Assembly: GCA_031552405.1 (NCBI GenBank)
Contig: JAVBMN010000017.1
Location: 124,001-188,000, forward strand
Direction: 5' to 3'
DNA: 64,000 nt
Source: UBA1794 sp031552405
GTDB lineage: Bacteria > Bacteroidota > Bacteroidia > Bacteroidales > Bacteroidaceae
Part shown: positions 17,382 to 26,629 of the stretch, one piece after another
Layout: each line of letters starts with the position of its first letter
How positions within the stretch are numbered: the stretch's first letter is position 1
Made by a program: the position numbers and the translations under genes
Notes under the pieces: model-generated
Told to the model about the DNA's origin: nothing
Database searches by the model: none
The model's input: the letters and a program-made list of their open reading frames with translations, nothing else

Positions 17382-18134
17382 TTATTGCAGCACTACCTCC
17401 ACCGGGCAGTGGTCTGATCCGGTGATGTCGGTGTGTATGCGGGCGCTTTCGAGGCGGGGGGTGAGGGCGTTGGACACGACGAAGTAGTCGATACGCCAGC
17501 CGGCGTTCTTGGCGCGGGCCTGGAAACGGTAAGACCACCAAGAATAGGCTCCTTCCAGATCGGGGTAGAAGTGGCGGAAGGTATCGGTGAATCCGCTGTC
17601 TAGCAGGATCTGGAACTTGTCACGTTCCTGATCGGTGAAACCGGCGTTCATGCGGTTGGTCTTGGGGTTCTTCAGGTCTATCTCTTTATGGGCTACGTTG
17701 AGGTCGCCGCAGAGGATGACGGGTTTCGTTTCTTCCAGATGCTTTACATAGGCACGGAAGGCATCGTCCCAGGTCATGCGGTAGCCCAAGCGTTTCAGCT
17801 CGTCTTGCGAGTTGGGGGTATAGACAGTGATGAGGTAAAACCCGGGCATCTCCAAGGTGATGACACGGCCTTCGCGGTCGTGATCTTCGATGCCCAGCCC
17901 GTAGCTTACGCTAAGGGGCTGGTGCTTAGTGAAGATGGCGGTGCCTGAGTATCCTTTCTTTTCGGCATAGTTCCAGTAGGAGTGGTATCCGTCCAAGGGG
18001 AGGTCGATTTGTCCTTCCTGCAGCTTGGTCTCCTGCAGGCAGAAGAAGTCGGCATCCACAGCTTGGAAGAAGCCCATGAAGCCTTTATCCTTACAGGCTC
18101 TGAGGCCGTTTACATTCCACGATATAAATTTCAT
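17382..18134 (-). CDS. xth: Exodeoxyribonuclease III
   Basis: 250 residues, full length for the family. Endonuclease/exonuclease/phosphatase motifs are all present: SWNVNGLRA at the N-terminus, FFCLQETKLQ with the metal-binding glutamate, GDLNVAHKEIDL, RIDYFVVS and the catalytic GSDHCPV near the C-terminus. The enzyme cuts DNA at abasic sites and degrades 3' ends in base-excision repair. It follows the deaminase gene by 13 bp on the same strand and is the last gene before the terminator. Confidence 0.95.
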   Translation of the reverse strand: MKFISWNVNGLRACKDKGFMGFFQAVDADFFCLQETKLQEGQIDLPLDGYHSYWNYAEKKGYSGTAIFTKHQPLSVSYGLGIEDHDREGRVITLEMPGFYLITVYTPNSQDELKRLGYRMTWDDAFRAYVKHLEETKPVILCGDLNVAHKEIDLKNPKTNRMNAGFTDQERDKFQILLDSGFTDTFRHFYPDLEGAYSWWSYRFQARAKNAGWRIDYFVVSNALTPRLESARIHTDITGSDHCPVEVVLQ

Positions 18135-18147
18135 GCGGCAGGCGGGG

Positions 18148-19398
18148 TTAAGGGTTAAGCAACTTACAGTTACGTACTTCTTCCATTATTTCCTCTTCGC
18201 CTTCCACATGGCGGTTCTGCATGAGGATACGGCCGTTACAGATCACGGTGTCAATGAGTGAAGAGTTGGCGGCATATACCCAGTTGCTTATCAGGTTGTG
18301 GCGGGGAGTCATGGCGGGATCGTCAAGGCGTACTAGGAGCACGTCGGCCAGACGGCCTTCTTCGATTACTCCGGCATCGATTCCGGCGGCTAAAGCACCT
18401 TCACGGGTAGCTATTTGGAAGATCTTTTCGGCGGGGAGGGTCTGTGGTGAGTCGTGCAGTTTGGCCAGCAGGGCGGCAAACTTCATCTCTTCACGCATAT
18501 CCAGATTGTTGTTGGAGGAAGCACCATCTGTTCCCAGAGTCACGCGGCATCCGGCATCCAGCGCCTTCTGCATGGGGAACACACCGGAGGACAGTTTCAT
18601 ATTGCTGCATGGGCAGTGGGCGATAACCACCTGGCGGTCTGCCAGTATTTTAAAGTCGTCATCGCGTAGATGTATGGCATGTGCGGCTACTACGTTAGGA
18701 CCTAGTATACCCAGGCTGTCCAGATAGGCTACGGGGGTCATGCCATGTTGGGCGATACAATCTTCCACTTCCTTCTCTGTTTCGCTCACATGGATGTGTA
18801 GTTGTACCCCTTTCTTGTTAGCAATTGAGGCGTATTCCTGTAGCATATTAGCACCTACAGTATAGATGGCGTGAGGTGCAATGGATACCTGTATACACTC
18901 GTGGGTAGACCATTGTTCAATGAAATTGATACCTCTTTCCCTGTTTTCGGGCGACATACCGTCGATAAGAGTTACTCCCAAGTTGGCTCGTACACCCATT
19001 TCCTCAATAATGGAGGGCATGAGATGCATGTGCCAGTACATATCGTAGAAGTATACGGTACCGCTTTTTATCATCTCCAGTACGGCCAGGCGTACACCAG
19101 TACGGATGTCATTGTCCGTAAAACGAGCCTCCATAGGCCAGATATGGTCGTTAAGCCACTCGAACAGAGGCATGTCATCGGCATATCCCCGCAAGAGCGA
19201 CATAGCCGCATGGTTGTGCATATTATAGAAGGGGGGCAACAAGGCCATTCCGGTGGCATCAATGTGTATACGTTCCTCTCCAGGTGTGATGGAACCATCC
19301 CCGTGGGGAGCTATGCGGGCTATGCGGTTCCACTCTATCAGCATATCCACCTGCCTGTCATTGAGCAGGGCATTGGTGATTACAATGGCTTTGTTCAT
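18148..19398 (-). CDS. Amidohydrolase, MTA/SAH deaminase type
   Basis: 416 residues. The TIM-barrel amidohydrolase motifs are intact: the first metal site NMHNHAAM followed by LLRGYADDMPLFEWLNDHIWP, which is typical of 5-methylthioadenosine/S-adenosylhomocysteine deaminases (MtaD), then HAIHL, HCPCSNMKL and GTDGASSNNNLDM. The reaction would convert the adenine of SAH or MTA to hypoxanthine. Its upstream neighbour resembles SAH hydrolase, suggesting a shared role in removing SAH. The gap to that gene is 104 bp. Substrate is inferred from the motif set; related guanine or triazine hydrolases cannot be excluded. Confidence 0.78.
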   Translation of the reverse strand: MNKAIVITNALLNDRQVDMLIEWNRIARIAPHGDGSITPGEERIHIDATGMALLPPFYNMHNHAAMSLLRGYADDMPLFEWLNDHIWPMEARFTDNDIRTGVRLAVLEMIKSGTVYFYDMYWHMHLMPSIIEEMGVRANLGVTLIDGMSPENRERGINFIEQWSTHECIQVSIAPHAIYTVGANMLQEYASIANKKGVQLHIHVSETEKEVEDCIAQHGMTPVAYLDSLGILGPNVVAAHAIHLRDDDFKILADRQVVIAHCPCSNMKLSSGVFPMQKALDAGCRVTLGTDGASSNNNLDMREEMKFAALLAKLHDSPQTLPAEKIFQIATREGALAAGIDAGVIEEGRLADVLLVRLDDPAMTPRHNLISNWVYAANSSLIDTVICNGRILMQNRHVEGEEEIMEEVRNCKLLNP

Positions 19399-19502
19399 CG
19401 TATGTATTCTTTATGGGTTTTACAATCCGTTAATTACAATATACAACGCTGTATTACAGCAAATAGTTTCTTCTCAAGTATAAATTATACTAATGTGCAG
19501 GG

Positions 19503-20564
19503 TCATTCTATCCATTCCAGCTCGCTGGATATACATCCCTTCTGCCGGGTAATGTCTAGGATGTGCTCCTCCATTTCATCGGGAGGGAGGATGAGTCCGC
19601 TTTCACCTCCGCTCAGAGTAAGCAGGTGGCAGGCGCCTTCGTTGTGAAGAGCCATGGTGGCATCAATGTATTTCAGGTGAGTGGGCTCTTCCAGGATGAA
19701 GTTGAGGGTACGTTTCTCCATGAGTACGGCGCTGGCAGGGATGTCGGGGCCGAACTCATCTTCTACTCCCATATTGGCCATCAGAGTATGGCTGTGCAGT
19801 ACCTCTACAGCGGGGCAATGGGTGGTGACGGCGTTTCTTATTCCTGTGGCGGTGACTATGGCGCAGGCATCTTGCAGCAGGCTGGTAATACCTTTTGTAT
19901 CATCATATTGTACCGCAGTGCTTATCATGCTGCGCAGGCGGGGGGTGAGGGTGCCGAGGTCGGTCACCACGCGTACTTCTGCGCCCAGGCGATGGGCGTA
20001 GTAGATGATACCTGTGCCTACCTTTCCGCTGCCGAAGACTACCAGGGGGCGGTCCTTCCAGTCGGTATATCCCAGCTGGGCCATGGCGCGGAAGTAGCTC
20101 TCGCCTGTACCCAGGCAGGTCTCGATGCGTTTGATGCGTCCGCCATCTGCCAGGAACACAGGCAGGAGGCTTTCGTGGTATGCCTCCACGCCTGAACGGG
20201 TAAGCTCTGAAATGCCCAAACGGGCGGGCCAGGTCGAGAATGAACCGGCACAGTCCAGTATGAGGTCCTGTGGCTGTGGGGTGTCATCAGCATGCACTAC
20301 GGGTATGCCGCATTCAGCCAAGAGTGTGGTAATGTGTGGGTCATACGCCATGACCTGCGAGAGGCCTACGGTCAACTCTGCTCCTGCAGAGATCAGGGTG
20401 AGGTGCTTGAGCAGCGTGTTACGGAACACGGGGGTGGCATCCAGTACACGCAACCCTTTCAGGGGTTGAGTACGGGAGTATCGTTCTATTTGCTCGGCCA
20501 GTGCAGGGTATTCATCCTCCTGGTATGCCTGGCTCAGGAGGTGGCTGATGGGTTTTAAGTTCAT
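19503..20564 (-). CDS. S-adenosylhomocysteine hydrolase-like NAD-binding protein
   Basis: 353 residues, shorter than true adenosylhomocysteinase (about 430-490). The centre holds a Rossmann motif VVFGSGKVGTGIIYYAHRLGA (GxGxxG, near 175-195) with a downstream acceptor loop VVTD. Then come VTATGIRNAV, NMGVEDEFGPDIP and MALHNEGACHLL, laid out like the NAD domain and C-terminal tail of SAH hydrolase. The N-terminal substrate half is shortened and divergent. The gene starts 13 bp after nqrF and may be read from the nqr promoter. Adjacent to a probable SAH deaminase, it may hydrolyse S-inosylhomocysteine; that is inference. It could also be a different NAD-dependent enzyme. Confidence 0.58.
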   Translation of the reverse strand: MNLKPISHLLSQAYQEDEYPALAEQIERYSRTQPLKGLRVLDATPVFRNTLLKHLTLISAGAELTVGLSQVMAYDPHITTLLAECGIPVVHADDTPQPQDLILDCAGSFSTWPARLGISELTRSGVEAYHESLLPVFLADGGRIKRIETCLGTGESYFRAMAQLGYTDWKDRPLVVFGSGKVGTGIIYYAHRLGAEVRVVTDLGTLTPRLRSMISTAVQYDDTKGITSLLQDACAIVTATGIRNAVTTHCPAVEVLHSHTLMANMGVEDEFGPDIPASAVLMEKRTLNFILEEPTHLKYIDATMALHNEGACHLLTLSGGESGLILPPDEMEEHILDITRQKGCISSELEWIE

Positions 20565-20577
20565 TCAGTCAGTACTA

Positions 20578-21837
20578 TTAAGCTCCGAAATCATCAAACA
20601 TAAGGTTGGAAGGTGGTACACCCAGCTCATCCAGCATCTTCTTTACCGCCTCGCTCATAGGGCCGGGGCCGCACATGTAGTATTCAATGTCCTCGGGGGC
20701 TTCGTGTTGAAGGAGGTATTTGTCGCGGATTACCTCGTGGATAAATCCTGTATATCCCGTCCAGTGATCCTCAGGTAATGCAGCGCTCAGGGCGATGTGG
20801 AAGGTGAAGTTGGGGAACTTTTGTTCCAACTCACGGAAATCTTCTTCGTAGAATATCTCGCCTTTGGAGCGTGCGCCGTACCAGTAGCTGATCTTACGGT
20901 CAGTCACATGCAGGGTCTTCAGCAGGTGCAGAATGTGTGCTCGCAGGGGGGCCATGCCTGCACCACCACCAATGTACAGCATCTCATTTTGGGTGGTGTA
21001 GATGGGGTGGAAATCACCGTAAGGGCCGCTCATCATCACCTTATCGCCGGGTTTCAGCCCAAATATAAAAGAAGAGGCAATGCCGGGAGGCACATCCATG
21101 AATCCTCCCGTGCTACGGTCAAAGGGAGGTGTGGCAATACGTACATTGAGCATAATGATATTTCCCTCGGCCGGATAGCTGGCCATGGAGTAGGCACGTA
21201 CGGTAGGTTCCGTGTTGTGGCACTTAAGGTTCCACATCCGGAAGGTATCCCAGTCGTTGTGGAACTGGGGCTCTATCTGGAAATCGGCATAGTTCAGGTC
21301 ATACGCAGGGATGTCGATCTGGGCATAGCTGCCGGGTTCGAACTTCATCTCCTCTCCAGCGGGGAGTTTTACCACGAATTCTTTGATAAAGGTAGCCACA
21401 TTGCGGTTGGATACCACTTCGCATTCCCATTGCTTCACGCCCAGTACGGATTCGTCCACACGGATGTGCATATCCTCTTTTACCTTTACCTGGCATCCCA
21501 GGCGCCAGTGCGCTTGTTGTTCTTTACGGGTGAAGTGTACCTTTTCTGTAGGCAGAATCTCACCTCCGCCTTCCAATACCTGACAACGGCACTGGCCACA
21601 GGAACCTCCGCCTCCGCAGGCCGAGGAAAGAAATACCTTGTTGGACGACAGGGTGGACAGCAGCGGGGAACCGCTTTCCACCTCAATCTCCTTTTCACCG
21701 TTGATGGTGATTTTAACCTTGCCCGAGGGTGCAAGGAATTGCTTGGCCACCAACAAAATGATAACCAGCAGCAGGATCACCGCCAGGAATACTCCTATGC
21801 TACTCCCGATCAGTGCCGGGTTGATTTCTAATGTCAT
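20578..21837 (-). CDS. nqrF: Na+-translocating NADH:quinone reductase subunit F
   Basis: 419 residues. An N-terminal transmembrane helix (about 10-30) is followed by a 2Fe-2S ferredoxin domain with SACGGGGSCGQCRC and a fourth cysteine at RLGCQV. The ferredoxin-reductase module follows, with FAD motif RAYSMASYP and NADH-binding YIGGGAGMAPLRAHIL. NqrF accepts electrons from NADH and starts the sodium-pumping chain. It is the last gene of the nqrA-F operon. Confidence 0.96.
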   Translation of the reverse strand: MTLEINPALIGSSIGVFLAVILLLVIILLVAKQFLAPSGKVKITINGEKEIEVESGSPLLSTLSSNKVFLSSACGGGGSCGQCRCQVLEGGGEILPTEKVHFTRKEQQAHWRLGCQVKVKEDMHIRVDESVLGVKQWECEVVSNRNVATFIKEFVVKLPAGEEMKFEPGSYAQIDIPAYDLNYADFQIEPQFHNDWDTFRMWNLKCHNTEPTVRAYSMASYPAEGNIIMLNVRIATPPFDRSTGGFMDVPPGIASSFIFGLKPGDKVMMSGPYGDFHPIYTTQNEMLYIGGGAGMAPLRAHILHLLKTLHVTDRKISYWYGARSKGEIFYEEDFRELEQKFPNFTFHIALSAALPEDHWTGYTGFIHEVIRDKYLLQHEAPEDIEYYMCGPGPMSEAVKKMLDELGVPPSNLMFDDFGA

Positions 21838-21866
21838 TGTTTATATCTTTATAAGGAGATGAAACA

Positions 21867-22466
21867 TCAAATCTTTAAGCCCGAAAAACACATAAAAGCC
21901 ATAGCCATCAGTCCCACAGTGATGAATGTGATACCCAGTCCACGCAGAGGCTTGGGTACATTGGAGTAGGCCATCTTTTCACGAATGGCAGCCAGTCCTA
22001 CAATGGCCAGCAGCCACCCCACACCCGATCCCAGGGCATACGTAGTGGCCATTCCCACATTACTGAAATCGCGTTGCTGCATAAAAAGGCAGGCACCCAT
22101 AATGGCACAGTTAACCGCGATGAGCGGAAGGAATATACCCAGCGAGGCATACAGCGAAGGGCTGAACCGTTCCACCACCATCTCCACCAGTTGCACGATA
22201 CCGGCAATGACGGCGATAAACAGGATGAATGACAGGAAGCTCAGATCCACCCCTTGGATAAGAGCATCCGCTCCCAGCACGTGCCGGCTTAGCAGGTAAT
22301 TCACCGGAACGGTGACACACAACACAAAGATCACAGCAATGCCCAGCCCCATGGCCGTCTTTACATTCTTGGATACCGCCAGGTAAGAGCACATACCCAG
22401 GAAGTAGGCAAAGATCATATTGTCCACAAATATGGATCTGACAAACAAACTTATATACTCATTCAT
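21867..22466 (-). CDS. nqrE: Na+-NQR subunit E
   Basis: 199 residues, an integral membrane protein with six hydrophobic segments. Conserved NqrE/RnfA sequence includes FLGMCSYLAVSKNVKTAMGLG, with a buried cysteine, and VNCAIMGACLF with a second. These half-helix cysteines ligate the intramembrane iron site shared with NqrD. It sits between nqrD and nqrF in the operon. Confidence 0.95.
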   Translation of the reverse strand: MNEYISLFVRSIFVDNMIFAYFLGMCSYLAVSKNVKTAMGLGIAVIFVLCVTVPVNYLLSRHVLGADALIQGVDLSFLSFILFIAVIAGIVQLVEMVVERFSPSLYASLGIFLPLIAVNCAIMGACLFMQQRDFSNVGMATTYALGSGVGWLLAIVGLAAIREKMAYSNVPKPLRGLGITFITVGLMAMAFMCFSGLKI

Positions 22467-22503
22467 ATTCTTCCAAGCTTATTGTTACACATCATTACAC
22501 CCG

Positions 22504-23133
22504 TTATTCTTGTAGTTCCTTGGAGCGCGCACGCTGTATCCATATTATTAAAGCGCATAATATCAGTGCCATCGGAGGCATTAACATCAATCCGTTATTT
22601 AAGTAGCCCGCTTCATAGAACGAGGCCGGGATCACCTGTATGCCAAAGAGTGCTCCCGATCCGAACAACTCGCGGAAGAAACCCACTACAATCAGGATAA
22701 TGGCATATCCGATCCCATTCCCGATTCCATCCAGGAACGACTCCCACGGTCCGTTGGCCATGGCAAAGGCTTCGAGCCTTCCCATCAGGATACAGTTCGT
22801 AATGATGAGCCCCACGTACACGGAAAGCTGCACGCTTACATCGTAGGCAAAGGCTTTGAGCAGCTCGCTCACGATGGTTACCAGTGCGGCCACCACTACC
22901 AGTTGTACGATGATGCGGATGCGGTTGGGGATTGTATTGCGGAGCAGCGAGATGATTACATTGGCAAAGGCCACGATAATGGTCACCGAAATGCCCATTA
23001 CCAGGGCAGGCTCCAGTTTGGCCGTCACTGCCAGTGCCGAGCAGATACCCAGTACTTGTACCGTAACGGGGTTATTGAGGTTGAGGGGTGAACTCAATAC
23101 TTCTTTATTTTTCTTTGAAAATAGTTCGCTCAT
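22504..23133 (-). CDS. nqrD: Na+-NQR subunit D
   Basis: 209 residues, six membrane helices. Family signatures are VLGICSALAVTAKLEPALVMG and ITNCILMGRLEAFAM, the two cysteine-bearing half-helices that mirror NqrE. Length is standard. Confidence 0.95.
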   Translation of the reverse strand: MSELFSKKNKEVLSSPLNLNNPVTVQVLGICSALAVTAKLEPALVMGISVTIIVAFANVIISLLRNTIPNRIRIIVQLVVVAALVTIVSELLKAFAYDVSVQLSVYVGLIITNCILMGRLEAFAMANGPWESFLDGIGNGIGYAIILIVVGFFRELFGSGALFGIQVIPASFYEAGYLNNGLMLMPPMALILCALIIWIQRARSKELQE

Positions 23134-23148
23134 AGAGTGTGTCCTCCG

Positions 23149-23841
23149 TTATTTTTGAGTTAAAAAACTGTAGTACAATCCTAGGCACTCCTTAATCATG
23201 GAGTCCACGGCTTTGGAGGTAATGGTGCCTCCTGTGATACCATCCACCTCGTATTCCGGTTGGGTAATCTTTCCGTTTTTGACTACGGAGAGGGCGATGT
23301 GGTCGTCTTTCATCAGGAGCTTGCCCTCAAACTGCTTTTGAAAGGCGGGCAGGGCTATTTCAGCTCCCAGACCGGGAGTCTCGCTTTTGTGGGAAAAATA
23401 GGTACCGTATACGGTTGTTTTGTCCTCGTTCAGGGCTACATATCCCCAGATATCATCCCACAATCCCTTGCCGTACAGGGGCATCACGTACTTGATCTGT
23501 CCGTTTACCCGACAGAGGTAGTAGGGGAGTTGGGGAAAGTCGGCGGGTTGTTTAGCCAGCTCCTCTTTGGCGGAGAGGTCGAAACCACCGCTTTCAGCCT
23601 GTACCGTCCCGTCCATAGAAAGGATAGGATCAGCCGTTACATACTCACGATAGAGGGTTTCTATATCCGCATCTTTCGTATCCACCCTCAGGGCGATGAG
23701 GATTTGCTTCATCTTGTCCAGGCGAACGTTCTGCTCCTGTTTGTCCTTCAGTACCGAGGAGGTAAACGCCAGCACGAATGCTACGGTCACCACCATGACC
23801 GAGGCATAAATCAGTGTATAGGAATTACTGTTGGTATTCAT
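23149..23841 (-). CDS. nqrC: Na+-NQR subunit C
   Basis: 230 residues. One N-terminal membrane helix (about 10-28) anchors a periplasmic FMN-binding domain. The covalent-FMN site is visible as DGITGGTITSKAV near the C-terminus; the threonine before ITS is the expected flavin attachment residue. ApbE, needed for flavinylation, is not in this window. Confidence 0.94.
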   Translation of the reverse strand: MNTNSNSYTLIYASVMVVTVAFVLAFTSSVLKDKQEQNVRLDKMKQILIALRVDTKDADIETLYREYVTADPILSMDGTVQAESGGFDLSAKEELAKQPADFPQLPYYLCRVNGQIKYVMPLYGKGLWDDIWGYVALNEDKTTVYGTYFSHKSETPGLGAEIALPAFQKQFEGKLLMKDDHIALSVVKNGKITQPEYEVDGITGGTITSKAVDSMIKECLGLYYSFLTQK

Positions 23842-23853
23842 CTTGGTACTTGG

Positions 23854-25035
23854 TTATTTGGTGAGGGAACGTGCGCGTTTCGTACGCATGGAGATGTTAC
23901 TCTGTACTACGTAATAGTCAATCAGCGGGGCGAAGATATTCATCAACAGGATGGCCAGCATCATGCCTTCAGGATATCCAGGGTTGAGGACACGGATCAC
24001 GATGGCCATGATTCCGATCAGGAATCCGTAGATGTACTTCCCTGTTTCGGTACGTGCGGCGGTTACCGGATCGGTAGCCATGAATACGGCGCCGAAGCAG
24101 AATCCGCCCAGCACCAGATGTTCGTACCAGGGCATGTGCGCCATGGCTGTGTCAGGCCCTACGACATTGAAGACCCATGCCATGAAAGTGCCGCCCAGGA
24201 ATACACTGCACATAATCTTCCAGCTTGCAATGCCTGTGGCAAGGAGTATCAGGGCACCGATGGCTATGGCGATGACACTTGTCTCGCCAATAGAACCCGG
24301 CATAAAGCCTGTTACCATGTCCCATGAAAAGGGGGTGTAATCCTGCGGGCCTGTAGCCGTAGAGGCGATACCCAGGGGGGTAGCGGCTGTCAGCCCGTCT
24401 ACTTCATTTCCAACGCCTAGGATGCTATGTCCCGACACCCATACCGCATCGCCACTCATCTTAGTGGGATACGCAAAGAACAGGAATACGCGCGTCACGA
24501 GTGCTACGTTAAATATGTTCATGCCCGTACCGCCAAACACTTCTTTGGCAAAGATCACGGCAAAGGCCGTAGCCACAGCCAGTATCCACAGCGGGCATTC
24601 TACCGGCACAATCAAGGGGATGAGTATACCCGAGACAAGGAATCCTTCCTGTATCTCTTCCTTTTTCCATTGTGCTACGATGAACTCAATGCCCAGGCCT
24701 ACCGCATAAGATACGATGATCTTGGGAAGCACAGCCAGAAAGCCGTACAGGAACATCGTCCAGAAACCTGCATCCATCTGTCCTGTGAGGGCAAAGTGCT
24801 GGTATCCGGTATTGTACATACCAAACAGCAGGCAGGGAATCAGGGCGATTACCACCATGCTCATAATGCGTTTGCTGTCAATGGAGTCGTGGATGTGCAC
24901 CCCGGTTTTTGAAGTGTCACGGGGCACGAAGAGGAATGTCTCGAACCCGTCGAACACGGAGCGGAGCGACTGAAACCGGCCTCCTTCCTCAAAGGAGGGT
25001 TTCATCTTATCTAATATATCTCGTAATGCTTTCAT
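23854..25035 (-). CDS. nqrB: Na+-NQR subunit B
   Basis: 393 residues, the large membrane subunit with about ten helices, slightly shorter than Vibrio NqrB. The motif DGLTAATPLG near residues 220-230 corresponds to the covalent FMN threonine site. NqrB also carries riboflavin and much of the sodium path. It is 8 bp downstream of nqrA. Confidence 0.94.
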   Translation of the reverse strand: MKALRDILDKMKPSFEEGGRFQSLRSVFDGFETFLFVPRDTSKTGVHIHDSIDSKRIMSMVVIALIPCLLFGMYNTGYQHFALTGQMDAGFWTMFLYGFLAVLPKIIVSYAVGLGIEFIVAQWKKEEIQEGFLVSGILIPLIVPVECPLWILAVATAFAVIFAKEVFGGTGMNIFNVALVTRVFLFFAYPTKMSGDAVWVSGHSILGVGNEVDGLTAATPLGIASTATGPQDYTPFSWDMVTGFMPGSIGETSVIAIAIGALILLATGIASWKIMCSVFLGGTFMAWVFNVVGPDTAMAHMPWYEHLVLGGFCFGAVFMATDPVTAARTETGKYIYGFLIGIMAIVIRVLNPGYPEGMMLAILLMNIFAPLIDYYVVQSNISMRTKRARSLTK

Positions 25036-25043
25036 ACTTATTC

Positions 25044-26405
25044 TTATTCCATTTCACGGCGTAAAAAGTCCAACCCGCTGCGCACGATGTGTTGCAGTTC
25101 CACCTTGGAAGAATCCACGAATTCGCATAGGGCAAAATCCTCAGGGGCCACCTCATAGATACCCAGCTCTTCCATGCGGTCAATATCCATCGCCAGGATG
25201 GCCTTAAGCAGGAACTCGGGGAATATATCCATGGGGAATACCCGGTCATACTCCCCACTCATAATCATGTGGCGCTCACCTCCCTTGATGCGTGCGTCTA
25301 AGGTATAGGAACGTTTGCGCAGGGCATCCAGTATCCAGCTGAAGTAGCTTCGGTTGGTACTGAACTGGTTGAAGCGGGGCATGATCCATCCGGCAAATTC
25401 ACTCACCTCATCTCCTTCCGGGATCACAGTCACCATCGTATGGTGTGCGCCAAGGAATCCGGAGGCGGAGGCCTTGCGGCCCGTCAACACGTTGCCGCTA
25501 ATGATACGGAGGGGCTTGTCGGCAACTATATGCCCATCCGTCAGGGAGCTGAGCAGGGCACCTGTTTTCACCTTATAATAACAAGGACTGTTTACTTCGG
25601 AGCCTGCCAGACAGATGGTACGTGTCAGATCGGTAATGCCCTTGTGAAAGAGTCTTCCGATGAAGAGCACCTCTTCAGCGCCGAGTGTCCATACGGTTTC
25701 GCCTTTATTGACGGGGCTTAGTTTATTGATGTGCACCCCTGTATTCCCGGCAGGGTGGGGGCCTTCGAAAATGGTTACGGTAGCATTCCCAGCCGAGAAG
25801 AGGGCGGGGATGTGTTCCTGTGCAGGGCTGATACCCAGATGCACGGGTGCTAGTTTAGCCAGTGCGTCCAGTCCGGTTTGGAAATCCGCTTCTTGTCCGA
25901 AGAGCACATAGCTGAAATCGGGTGCCAGCGGAGCGCTGTCGAAAGTGGATATAAAGATTGCTTTCGGAGCACTGTCCGGGTGGGGCACAATGTCATAAGG
26001 CCGCTGCCGGAAGAAAGCAAAGAGGCCGGATTCCAAAAGCGCCGCCTTGACCTGTGCCGCATCCAAAGTGCTTACAGATTTCTTTCCGAAGGATTCATAG
26101 TCTTGTTCCGCTTCGGGTACTACGGTTACAGAGAGTAGCTTGCGTCGTTCGCCACGCTCTACATGAGTGACTTGTCCGCTGACGGGAGATACAAATTTCA
26201 TCTCGGGCGAAGTCTTTTCGTACCACAAGGGCCATCCGGCGCGTACATAATCCCCTTCTTTTACCACCACCTTTGGGGTGATTCCGGGAAAGTCATCGGG
26301 CATCAATGCGTATGCCGGCGAAGGGGTTAGTGCGAAAGTTTCCAGGGTAGCAACGCCTTTCAAAGAAATGTTCAGGCCTTTGCGTATTTTGATCCTGTTT
26401 GCCAT
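25044..26405 (-). CDS. nqrA: Na+-NQR subunit A
   Basis: 453 residues, full length. The N-terminal NqrA/RnfC barrel-sandwich region includes IKIRKGLNISLKG, VKEGDYVRAGWPL and SPVSGQV. The C-terminus has SGLDFLRREME. It is the first gene of the six-gene operon and is cytoplasmic, contributing to quinone binding. A TATTTTTGC box (26437-26445, minus strand) lies upstream. Confidence 0.95.
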   Translation of the reverse strand: MANRIKIRKGLNISLKGVATLETFALTPSPAYALMPDDFPGITPKVVVKEGDYVRAGWPLWYEKTSPEMKFVSPVSGQVTHVERGERRKLLSVTVVPEAEQDYESFGKKSVSTLDAAQVKAALLESGLFAFFRQRPYDIVPHPDSAPKAIFISTFDSAPLAPDFSYVLFGQEADFQTGLDALAKLAPVHLGISPAQEHIPALFSAGNATVTIFEGPHPAGNTGVHINKLSPVNKGETVWTLGAEEVLFIGRLFHKGITDLTRTICLAGSEVNSPCYYKVKTGALLSSLTDGHIVADKPLRIISGNVLTGRKASASGFLGAHHTMVTVIPEGDEVSEFAGWIMPRFNQFSTNRSYFSWILDALRKRSYTLDARIKGGERHMIMSGEYDRVFPMDIFPEFLLKAILAMDIDRMEELGIYEVAPEDFALCEFVDSSKVELQHIVRSGLDFLRREME

Positions 26406-26436
26406 ATTAATACATGTAAGGGTATATGGTTATGAT

Positions 26437-26445
26437 GCAAAAATA
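26437..26445 (-). promoter_or_regulatory. -7 box for the nqr operon
   Basis: On the minus strand TATTTTTGC lies 31 bases upstream of the nqrA ATG. No -33 TTTG at the usual distance is seen. Confidence 0.45.
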
Positions 26446-26561
26446 CGAATTTTAATTCCAAAAAGCTCTATTTAATAGCGAAAACTATGTGTTTTTTCTA
26501 GGTTTAGAACCTGAAAAGACGCTATATTGTCGCTGCCGGCATTAAAAAAACAACCCTTTTC

Positions 26562-26593
26562 TTTGTTATGCCATCATATTGCCTTAACTTTGC
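26562..26593 (+). promoter_or_regulatory. Canonical Bacteroidota promoter of prs
   Basis: A -33 TTTG at 26562-26565 and a -7 TAACTTTGC at 26585-26593 are separated by 19 bases, the textbook spacing. The leader to the ATG is about 30 nt. Confidence 0.75.
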
Positions 26594-26629
26594 AACGTCT
26601 AATAAAAAATCATTGAAACAATAAGTACA

